From assembly GCF_000315625.1 (NCBI RefSeq), contig NW_005434489.1:46602-82665 (forward strand): 36,064 bases of DNA, given 5' to 3'. Below are positions 9,075 to 17,685 of this stretch, one piece after another (position 1 is the stretch's first letter; every line of letters begins with the position of its first letter). The notes below the pieces were generated by a model. It made no database searches and was not told where the DNA came from. It was given only the letters and a program-made list of their open reading frames with translations. The DNA is from Guillardia theta CCMP2712. Its lineage: Eukaryota; Cryptophyceae; Pyrenomonadales; Geminigeraceae. A program made the translations under genes and the position numbers.

Positions 9075-9209
9075 CGGGAGGTAGGGCGGGCGTATGATAC
9101 GAGCTTGGTCTTGTACTCGGTGCACGATGTCGGCAGCTACAGGGCCTTGAAGCAAGCGGAGGCTGTCACGAGAGGCGCCGAGCAGCAGAAGGACGAGACT
9201 GACGAGTGA
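9075..9209 (+). pseudogene. 3' fragment of the paralog (copy 3)
   Basis: Encodes the terminal 44 residues of copy 2 in frame to its stop at 9207-9209, starting REVGRAYDTSLVLYSVHDV. The only residue changes are in one tripeptide (MSG to TRG). It begins abruptly at 9075; the sequence upstream is unrelated to the rest of the gene. It is the coding part of arm B of the inverted duplication and cannot make a protein by itself. Confidence 0.85.
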
Positions 9210-9386
9210 TACGGGGGCTCGGAGACTTGGGACCGGCAGAGTGTGATGCGAGGGCGAGGCTACTGCTTGACCGTGATGAAGACGGTTGACGCGCCGGGCA
9301 GGAGTGCCAGGAGGGGTAGAGGACGGTCTACTTCTGAGGGGATGCTGGCAGAAACATTGTGATGCGAGGGCGAGGCTACTTTCATT
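9075..9386 (-). repeat. Arm B of the 312-bp inverted duplication
   Basis: Mate of 7596-7907, in opposite orientation with about 1.17 kb of unique spacer between the arms. Homology begins and ends sharply at 9075 and 9386, with no visible target-site duplication or terminal repeat, which argues against simple transposition. Confidence 0.95.
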
Positions 9387-10003
9387 TTGCATCTTGGGGT
9401 ACGTTAGATTGCTGATCTTTGTTCAGTCGCACTCAATGCAGATGACGCGCATGGAAATCAACATTCAGACATTATTACTAGCAAGTCGTGATCAGAGCTC
9501 AAATTTCATCTTATCACGGCAATACTTCTACAAATATCCCTTGAAGCAAAGCTCAATAGCATACAGGTCAACTCTTGTGGCATGTGAATCATTTTTTTGG
9601 TTTAGCCCGCTTGAAATCAGAATAATCGTGCAAAGAAAGAGCCTGAAAGGCTGTGTCAAAGAACTCGAGAGAGAAGATGGATATGCAAACCTCCAACAGA
9701 GTTGGGAAACCTTCACATGGTTCCGTACGACTCTGCAGTCCTCTGAGTCACAGTCGCCAGAAGGAAGCAAGGAAACGACCTGTACAGGATTCAACCTGTT
9801 GTCCTCGAAATTGTAAAAGCTGATGAAAAAACATCAGTCTTCGAGCTAAGTGCAGGTAAACAAAAGTATTCTCACCTGCTCTGAGAGAAAGATTCTCTCG
9901 GTGTTAAGATGCTCTCAGAAGTGCTCGACAAGTTAGACTGATATCAAAGTGTCAAGCTGACATGACATTGCCGAGAGAAAATGGTACATCAAAATCATTT
10001 TGA
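9387..10003. other. No convincing gene
   Basis: A plus-strand frame runs open to 9816 but starts inside the antisense of the duplicated 3' flank and has no recognisable domain or splice structure. The minus-strand reading has weak similarity to the open frame at 7195-7509 but carries stops. The stretch just below 10004 is the 3' flank of the phosphatase-like gene. Confidence 0.4.
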
Positions 10004-10919
10004 TCATTTCCGGAGAATGTAGCCGATCGCTTGAGTATGTTTGTTGCACTTATACTCCCTCCCTGCAGCATCTGTCATTTTACAAATTCTGAGGATAATG
10101 ATGATTTCCTGTTTTGTTTCCTTTTCCTCCGGCGCAGGTTTCAACACCTGAGAGGAACAAGCTGAGCTCGAGGCCTCAGAGGAGGCGCGTCACCTGCACG
10201 ACTCCTCCCTGCCGTTGGATCAACTTGATGAAGGGATGTCCCTGCCCGTTTCCAAGCAAATCTCTCTGTGCCGTCATTTGAGCCTTTTGAACTCAGACAA
10301 GTGGACAAGCACAGATAACCTGCCACAACCAGTTCGGTCGATCGTCTTCATCAATCTCTATCTCCTTGAAGGAATAAACAAGTTTCTCCTCTACATCAAT
10401 CATTCACTGGCTGACGGCATCCCCATATTATCCACTGCTACACACCTGCCGATGAAATCTCTCCTGAGCGCGCATAGCGACAAAATTCGTTCACAATGCA
10501 TTCATAGTGCCATGCTTGCAAGCGGCGAAGGCAAGCAAAGACCAATCCAGTAACTTCGGACCCATCAAGGCAATGCACATAGATGGGCAGCTGTGACGAC
10601 CTAACAATGGTTGAGAGGATACTGACAACATCTTTCACTGTGATCGTCAAGTCGTCCTTTCGCTTCTCCACTGCTCGTACGCAAGATCAGAGAGATGAGC
10701 AACGTGAGGCCTCTCACCCATGTGATGAATGTGCTGAATGCCTTCCATCGCGCAGAAGTCCTCCAGATCGTTTGTCGGAGTCTCAGGGATCAGCGAGATC
10801 ATGGTCTTGAGGTGGAGGCTCTTGAGGAAAGCAAAGTTCTTGAGCGTGGGATATGCTCCTCGGTACACTCCGACCTCGACGATGGCGAACCTGAAAGGGG
10901 GAACAACCTTGGCAGCCAT
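10004..10919 (-). CDS. Siw14/OCA-family tyrosine-phosphatase-like protein, probably catalytically dead
   Basis: Five exons: 10718-10919 (ATG at 10919), 10446-10670, 10320-10390, 10194-10241 and 10004-10147, giving 229 aa, with introns of 46-74 nt. The N-terminus PPFRFAIVEVGVYRGAYPTL, followed by NFAFLKSLHLKTMISLIPE, is typical of the Siw14/OCA dual-specificity-phosphatase-like family. The P-loop region reads YVHCLDGSEVTGLVFACLRR, with Cys101 in the HC context. The family signature is HC-x5-R; here the Arg position is Val, as in the divergent fungal OCA6 branch. A later FKEIEIDEDDRPNWLW matches the C-terminal part of that branch. Active Siw14 members cleave inositol pyrophosphates; without the Arg this protein probably binds rather than hydrolyses phosphate. 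The terminal KETKQEIIIILRICK region is less conserved and its exon border less certain. Its 5' end faces the coiled-coil gene at 11226. Confidence 0.85.
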
Positions 10920-11225
10920 GGATTATTACTTCTTCTCATCATCTGCTGGAGTGAGCATGCCTCAGGCAACCTGCGACGAGGCTATCAGTAATTCATCACA
11001 CCGACTGCTTCTACGACTGCTTCAACAAGATCATAACAACCTTCGCTCTGCTCTGCTTTCTCTCAAACCCATCACTCAGAGCCTCTCTAATGTCGAGCCT
11101 ACCTCTTCCATCCCGCCCTCCTCGTCTCCCCCCCCCCCCCCCCCCCCCCCCCCTCCTTGCCGGTCTGAAATCTGAAACTCAGCCTAAACCCCCTTTACGC
11201 CTCTTCTTTTTCCAGCCTTTGAGCG
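10920..11225. promoter_or_regulatory. Shared 5' region of divergent genes, with a C26 tract
   Basis: The 306 bp between the start codons at 10919 (-) and 11226 (+) must hold both 5' flanks. It contains a homopolymer of 26 C at 11128-11153 inside a pyrimidine-rich stretch leading up to the plus-strand start. No TATA-like element is convincing. Confidence 0.5.
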
Positions 11226-13264
11226 ATGGCCGAGCCGGTAGGTCAGGACGCGCTCGCTGCCGGCTTGGCCGCTTACGGCGAGCAGGAGGAGCGGCTGAGA
11301 AAGCTCATGCCCATGGGCATGCGAGAGATAGTTGCAGCTCATGCATCTGCCATGCAGGCAGCGTACGCAGCCTTTGATAGTCATTCACAAGGAGCAGAGC
11401 AGGGAGGTTTGCAGGAACAACGAGCTGCGCTGGAGGTAGCGCTTTGTCGATGGAAAACGCCGACGGATGGTGTGGATCTTGCATCAGTGGTGGAAGTGAG
11501 CGAGGGAGGAGTTCGTCTGGTGAAAGTAAACGAAGTGGTGGATGGCAGGGCAGCTGAGTTGGTGAAAGAGAATTGGCGAGCTCTTGTTGCAGTGTTTGAG
11601 ATGGCATGGGAAGAGAGCTATAAGCCCATCCAAGACAAAGTGCAAGCAGGAAACAAGTACGCTAGCGTGGATGACTTCGACAGCGAGCTTGAAGCAGCCA
11701 AGAAGAAGGCAGAGGAGCGAGTTCAGCCTTTCCAGGATGAGTTTAAGCTCTTTCGCGGACTAGCAAGCCACCAGGAGCGCGTGCAACGGCTTCGCAGTAA
11801 GGTCCAGGAAATCAGCTTTGAGCGGCGGCTTGCAGAGCAGCGGCAAACGATCAAGCAGGAGCTCATGGAAGTTGTGAGTGCAACCAAAGATGCTCAGCGA
11901 CGAGAGCTCAAGCTTGTGCTGGATCGAGTAAGAAACATGGAAGAGAGAATGTCAGAGGTGAGCGCCAAGATGGGTAGACGAGACACAGAAAGAGAAACAG
12001 AACCTGCCAGATCAGCCTCTTTCACTCCGCCAGGTCAGAGTGACGAGAATTTACAAGCTCTCGAAAAGAAGATAGACAAGAAATTTCGCGACTCTTCCCT
12101 GGTATGCACAAAATTTGCAATTGCAGTTTTTGAAAATTGACACATTTTTGCGATGCAACAAAACAGGCTAATTGTGCTGAGATAGCAAAGGCAAAGCATG
12201 AGTGTTTTGAATCTGTGTTTGTACGTTGTATGTTCCGAAGAGGTTCTGATTAGTTTTCAGGCGACATGTATCACAAAAGAAATGAAGAGCGCGGTGGTTG
12301 TCTTTCTATTGGTATTGTCCTCTCATGTTTGTTTCAGCTTGATGTCCAGATTGCTGAGCAAGCGTCAGCCCTAGAGGCACTCCGAGCCAAGGTGATGCTG
12401 AATCTTGTTTATGAAGTTTGACGTGACTCCAAGATGCTTGATGCTACCCTCAATTCCAAAGAAGAAATTGATACAGGTCAACTGTTCATGTCATTAATAT
12501 CAGCTTCACTCGCTATCCCTGGCATCTGCCTCTCTTGCTCTTCTTATCCTTTCAATGCAGTGCAAGCTAAGATCACCGAATTGCATGACGCCATCTCGCG
12601 GCTGACCGCTGACAGTGAGATTCAAATGGTAAACGTGGATTGCTCCTCATCGTCCTCAAGTTCTGGCAGAGGTGCATGGAAGATATGCTTCGTCGTCACG
12701 ACTCGAGAGTGACTCTCGTTACCTGCACATTCTGTGGGCTGATGTCTTCAAGGTGGCTGAGAATTGCAAAGCGATGTTTGGTATCCTGGAAGAGCAGGTG
12801 ATGTCATTGGTGGCTCATGGACAAAATGATTCATCGCCCTTGTGCTTTTAGAGCGCTCCCCGCCATGCTCTAATGGAACTGCGGGAGGACATAGAAAAAC
12901 AGCTCAATGCTGCTCTACTGGCGAGTTGCCTTGCCCGCGTAGACTTGCTGAAAAAGCTAGCAGGCGGAAAGGCAAGGGCCACTTGCCGAGCTCAACCAGA
13001 AGATATCGCAAGTCGAGAGTGAGGTGACGGCGCACGCGAACATGCTTTGGAGCTGATCACTATTAACAAGGTTGGTGGTATTGCCACGAGGATCGAGCAA
13101 GGACGCGACGAGATACAAGCATTGTTTGGCATGATTGCTGAACTACCACAGGTTTGTCGCTTTGATATGAAACGATCTCTGACGTCAAGTAGGGCCAGTC
13201 AAAGTCGAAGTTTCTTCCTGAGAGCGCAAAGAAATTCCTCAAAGGCAAGAAATCGGACCAATAA
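11226..13264 (+). CDS. Coiled-coil protein of unknown function
   Basis: Eleven exons: 11226-12101, 12167-12220, 12261-12293, 12338-12391, 12434-12476, 12561-12628, 12753-12797, 12852-12924, 12977-13023, 13071-13151 and 13193-13264 (stop TAA at 13262-13264), giving about 481 aa. The exon-3 donor could be 3 nt later. The first exon carries most of the protein: an Ala/Glu-rich helical N-terminus, then long charged helices (SELEAAKKKAEERVQPFQDE, ERRLAEQRQTIKQELMEVV, KLVLDRVRNMEERMSEVSAK). The later small exons encode heptad-like segments such as VQAKITELHDAISRL and LAELNQKISQVESE. The C-terminus is basic (KKFLKGKKSDQ). No enzymatic motif, signal peptide or membrane segment is seen. Predominantly phase-0 small exons are consistent with a repeated-helix protein. 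It could be a cytoskeletal or scaffold component, but that is a guess. Confidence 0.8.
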
Positions 13265-13311
13265 AATGTGGCCAGGAAAGGAGAATCAGCAGATTCGAGG
13301 CCAGGATGACT

Positions 13312-14090
13312 TCAGGACTTCTTCCATATCTTGAAGATTCCAATCTCCTCTGCTTGCCACACCTATGTGCATGTTTAAACTAGATTGTAAAAAATGCCAA
13401 CGCTTACCGGATGCAGCTCCTTCTCGGGAATCTTCTGGAATGCTAAGCCACACTTGGAGATATTTCGCAGAAAGTCCTGAGAACTTCAGTGAGGGTACAG
13501 ATCACTAGGCTCGTGCTCCTACCAAATCCTTCTCCCGTCGCAGCTCAAAGCTTAGCACGAAACTTGTCTTGTCGTCCATGCTGTGTTGGAGGGTCTTTAG
13601 CAGGTGAGGGGTGCTAGCGTCTGAGTAGATGAGGTCTGATCCGACGATGAAGTCCCATCCTTGCCCCATGTCCGTCACGTTCCCCCAGTCCGTTGTCTCT
13701 CCTGGGCTACCCCACACGCACTCTTGAACCTGCCACGAGCCCGGGCAGTGAGCCTTGAGGTTGTTCTCCACGTTCTCTTGCAGCAAGCTTGTATGCCCAG
13801 GCAGCTCTGTCATCGTGACATGTGCTCCTGCTGATGCTAAACAAATGCCCACGAGGCCGCAGCCCGATCCCAGGTCAAGCACGCGCTTATCCTTCCATTC
13901 GATGCCGCTTACCTCGAAGTACTTGACCAGCACCTGATAAAAGTCAGCTCAAGGCAGTGCATGTGTCTCCAACCTTTGCAGCATCCCAGAGAACAGCAGC
14001 ATGACCCGTCGATGTGTCTTGCTTGATCCTGAAAGTGTTGGTTCCGAAGTCAAAGTTTTCGTAGAAGATCGTGCTGGCCGCTTCCGTCAT
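13312..14090 (-). CDS. METTL21-like protein methyltransferase (Methyltransf_16)
   Basis: Four exons: 13974-14090 (ATG at 14090), 13523-13933, 13408-13476 and 13312-13362 (stop at 13312-13314), giving 215 aa. Introns are only 40-46 nt. The seven-beta-strand methyltransferase motif I is VLDLGSGCGLVG (about residues 57-68), followed by the acidic strand-2 residue in TMTELP. The post-motif segment is GSDLIYSDAS (about 137-146); its DLIY corresponds to the D-x-x-Y element of METTL21/METTL18 enzymes. The C-terminus IPEKELHP, then VWQAEEIGIFKIWKK, is the usual end of this family. These enzymes methylate lysines on chaperones (Hsp70, VCP) and translation factors; the exact substrate cannot be read from sequence. 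Its stop codon is 47 bp from that of the convergent coiled-coil gene. Confidence 0.92.
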
Positions 14091-14826
14091 AACACAATCT
14101 TGATGGCTTGAAAAGAAGGAATGCTGGCCTCCACGAAGGGAGAAGGCTGGTTGGAGGTGGAGCAACTCAGAGCCTCCTTGCACAGGAGAGGTGAAGCAGA
14201 GGATGTAGAACGAGGCTCGGAGCAAGCAGCAAAGAGGCGAAGCTCTACGACTGAAGTTGGCACGAAAGGAGAATCTTGTGAGCATGATGAAGGTCGGTGT
14301 GATTGGGAGGCAGCTCCAACATGCACAAGGCAGGGGCCATGCGATCACAAGGTGAGATGTCCAGGCTACGAGGCCATGTACCAGCCGAAAGCAGCAGCGA
14401 CAGCAGCGAACTTGGAAAGCAGCAGCTTTCCAGCAGCCTTCGCTTTCCGGCCCCCCTCATTGCGGGGATGAGGGGAGCCGAAGGGGGGCGGGGGGGTGCG
14501 GGAGGAGGAGGCAGCAAACTGGGCCGGGGAGAGGAAGGGTCTGGATGACTTGAGGAAGGGTCTGGATGACTCGGGCCTGTAAACATGCATGCTGACATGA
14601 TAACTCAGATCATGAACTGAGTGAGTGTCCTCCAGCAGCTGGTTTAATGGATACGAACCTTCGTGGAACGATCGGATGTCGAGAACCCGACTACGATTTG
14701 AGATGCCAAAATCAGAGTGAAGCAAAGAATCTGACCACAAAGGGGAGACGAGATCGTGTAGATAAATGGCATGATAGCTACATGTAACATGTTTCAAACG
14801 CATCTCGCATTTTCTTTCAATTAAGT
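14091..14826. other. No firm gene; possible short minus-strand exon
   Basis: Open frames exist on both strands without a defensible splice model. The minus-strand reading at about 14366-14450 encodes a hydrophobic stretch, KAAGKLLLSKFAAVAAAFGW, ending in a stop. It could be a tail-anchor exon but no start or donor joins it. A tandem duplication of GAAGGGTCTGGATGACT lies at about 14534-14570. Confidence 0.4.
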
Positions 14827-15532
14827 TCAGTCCTCTTTACGTCCTTCTGGCTCCTTGTCCTGGGTCAGCATTTCAAGAACGCTCTGCAACTCTTGTTTCA
14901 GCTGCTCCATCTTCATTCCCATCCCTCTCTTCACAGCATTGCGCTGTTCCTCGGGCAACTCTGCCAGCAACGCTGTGTAGGTAGTGAGACACTTGTCCAC
15001 CATCTCCCGCGCATCCTGCAATGAGAGTCAGAGTCAACAACCCGTGACGAGAGTATAAAGGCTGGCAACAAATCTTGTCCATGCAGGCAGCATCAGGAGA
15101 GCAAACGCTCACATCAAGATCGTCTTCGAAGTAGGTGGTTCCGAACGAATCTAGCGCGTCTGACAACAACTCACGTGCCTCAACGAAAAGCTCATCAATG
15201 TCTTGAAGTTTACAATTGAGATCCAAATCGCTTTGATTGCTGAAAGATCTACATGCACTGCCGAAAACACCAGCACACGGATGAAGTAATCGGGGCATGC
15301 AAGCGGGATGAGGACGACTTGTCAAACTGCAGGCAGGAAAGATGAACCGGGCAGAGGGCGCTGGAGAGCAACTCAATTGAGCAGGAGTGTAGGCGAGACT
15401 TTTGGCTGATGCCATGGAGTAGTTGAACATCCTCAGTCCTCTCGCCAAGCCTCGTCCCGCTCCCTCCAGTGCTCCCTTCGCTGCCTTCATGCCGTCGGCT
15501 GGAATACTCCCCACCTCTTTCAGTAATCCACC
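14827..15532 (-). CDS. Unrecognised helical protein, 5' end unresolved
   Basis: Two certain exons: 15113-15532 (acceptor ATTCAG just upstream at 15533) and 14827-15015 (stop at 14827-14829), joined by a 97-nt phase-0 intron with donor GTGAGC. The last part is clearly protein-like and helical: LQDIDELFVEARELLSDALD, then an acidic FEDDLD, DAREMVDKCLTTYTALLAEL, and MEQLKQELQSVLEML. The upstream part has a Gly/Ala segment (MKAAKGALEGAGRGLARGLR) that could form an amphipathic helix. The middle of 15113-15532 (about 15230-15400) has unusual Ser/Pro/Cys-rich composition and may contain an unrecognised intron. No start codon could be fixed. I do not recognise the family. Confidence 0.55.
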
Positions 15533-16474
15533 CTGAATACCTCACCCCACCACCCCACCCTTAGTCACCCCACTTCTAAGTACACGATACCCCACCGTTT
15601 CCCTTAGATGTGCTCTAGCATCGCACCCTACCCCCATGCGAGTTGTTCAGACGTGGGCAATGGTATTTGCGGAATTGAGGTGAGGATCATGGTTGAGGAT
15701 CGGATGAGTGAGTGATGGTGTGGCGGGAACTTGAAGACGATGGAGTCAGTTTGTTCAACTTCATATTCCCACCTTGGAGATCTTGTTTCGTGTAAAGAGA
15801 ACGGGAGCCGGGTGTTTGCAAACAAGGGGTTGAAATAACGACGCTTCTTGATTGACTTGTCTACCTTCAGGTTTCTTGCTAGTATGTTATATGAGTCGCC
15901 ATTTCCTTCACCAAAATCAACTGTATACACTTTTTGCAAAACAAGACAGAATCATTTTATTCTTTTCCGTAGGAATGGATGGATCGAAGAAATGCGAATG
16001 GTGTGTTGGGAACGACTATCACCCCTGACCCAAGTTCAGAAGAACTCGACAAGATGAGGTGACCTGACCTCATCAATATCCTTTCATTACCATCACTGTC
16101 TTGTCGTTGCCACCGCTCATCTTGTGGTTGATTCTGTTTCAGTGCAAAGGGCACTTTTGGCAACGAAAGTCAACCTATGTTCAACTCTGGCGCATGGGAT
16201 GGTTACCCTGAACACTACTAGTGATCTAACTTGTCTGCCGAAAACAATTTTCCAATATTTACTATATGCATGATAGAACACTCCTTTCCTCTTATTTTTT
16301 GAACTCCATAAATTTCTAGTACCAAATGGAGTAATGTGCTCGATCAAATGTGCAAGCTAAATTTGCTCAATCTTAGCTCTTGGCTTGTAACATCAAACAA
16401 TGTCCAATTTATTGGAGGACTTTTCTGTTCAAGAATGATTGCGAATAGATGATAATTGAAGACTACGGTTTGTG
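15533..16474. other. No supported gene
   Basis: Directly upstream of the helical gene the plus strand is rich in CACCCC/CCACCCTA-type sequence (15541-15610), similar in composition to the G-rich region at 24240-24790 read on the other strand. A minus-strand frame at 15628-15939 has no Met start and no domain. The rest is AT-richer and looks like 3' flank of the histidine phosphatase gene. Confidence 0.45.
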
Positions 16475-17474
16475 CTAATCAGGATGCAAAGCGGAAGGAT
16501 CCACCTCGTCGAAGACCGAGTCGAAATCATCGTATTCCTCGTCGAGGTAGGTTCTATCGCCAAGACGAGCAATGCTCCACATGCCCGTCCTTTCATCCTG
16601 AACAATCTCTGTGATGGAACACTCGAGGATTTCAGGAACATGGAGGTCTGGGAGTAGATGTTTCAGCGCTACCTCGATGAAAAATGCGTGCGTCACTATC
16701 ATCACTTTCGACCCCTTATACCGCTCGATGATTCTCTCAAGCACATGTGTGCATCGTTGTCTGAACTGCAACAATTTTTAGCGCTGAGAAACACAATTCC
16801 ATTCGAACACCTCTTGGATGCTCTCTGGAAAGTTTGGAGTCAGGATCGGGTTGTACTTCTCGTTGATGAATGCGCAGATCGGCTTCAAGGTTTGAGATGT
16901 TGACCAGAAAGAATTAATGTCCATCGCCTCAGGAAAGAAGCTACGATGAAGAAACTCTCCGACGCCTGGCTCTACGTCAATATTGAACCTGTCACTGCCG
17001 GTTAGAGCGTTCTTATCAAGGTAGCTTGTCATCTACAAACAATTGCTCAATCCTTGTTGCAGCGTACTGGGCAGTGTAGACAGCTCGAATAAAGGGCGAG
17101 GAAATGACGTTGGTAATCCCGCTGTCCTGCAAGTGTAAACCTAGCTTTGTAGCCTCAGCTTTGCCCTCCTACGAACCAGCTCAATTGGTCATTAGAGCGA
17201 CATTGCGTTGCTGTTACCACGGTCAGATAAGGATCGAACGGGTTCGCCGCATCTCTGCTCCAGTCACGTTCGACAAAGTCTATTCTAAACCGCGAAGAAG
17301 ATCAGAGCTCGTTACCGCAAATCAAAGGTTATACCTTTGTGCATGGCGAACCAGCAGGATATGAGAAGAAGCGATGGGTGGGTTTCCCGGGGCAAAGGAG
17401 CACGTAGCATTCTGAAGCATGGCTATGCTCAACAAGAAGCGAGCGAGAGCTGAACGCTGATCTCTTCCCTTCAT
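16475..17474 (-). CDS. Membrane-targeted histidine phosphatase (PGAM/UBASH3-like)
   Basis: Five exons: 17335-17474 (ATG at 17474), 17221-17284, 17041-17168, 16811-16994 and 16475-16765 (stop TAG at 16475-16477), giving 268 aa. Introns are 45-52 nt. The N-terminus has a basic start and a hydrophobic run (ALARFLLSIAM), compatible with a signal peptide or anchor. The catalytic signature is ILLVRHAQR, with His44; the usual RHG is RHA. Further features are FDPYLT, the Arg-bearing SSPFIRAVYTAQYAA, VEPGVGEF (acidic residue) and the second His in MIVTHAFFIEVAL at about 198. This order and spacing match the UBASH3/STS branch more than the glycolytic mutase. The C-terminus is Asp/Glu-rich (DEEYDDFDSVFDEVD). 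The family removes phosphate via phospho-His; the substrate is unknown. Confidence 0.88.
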
Positions 17475-17685
17475 GACGTCCTGAGCAGCTTGCGTCCATG
17501 TTACCTATTGCCCCGGTACATGGGATCCGCCTGCTCCATAATGTCCCCCTCATCCCCCCTCTTACGCCTAAGTTAAACTCGAGGTTTCATGGAGAGGTTC
17601 ATGCAGTTTCCAAGTTTCCCTCCATGCCGCTGCTTGCCATGAGAGGAGGAGGGGGAGGAGAAGGAGATCCTTGACAAGATGCAAC

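Noticed and set aside
13944-14348. N-terminal extension of the METTL21-like protein resembling a transit peptide (MLTRFSFRANFSRRASPLCC)
   Set aside because: The frame is open, but the ATG at 14090 gives a normal-length family member, and the upstream part shows no conservation that I can recognise. Probably 5' UTR.
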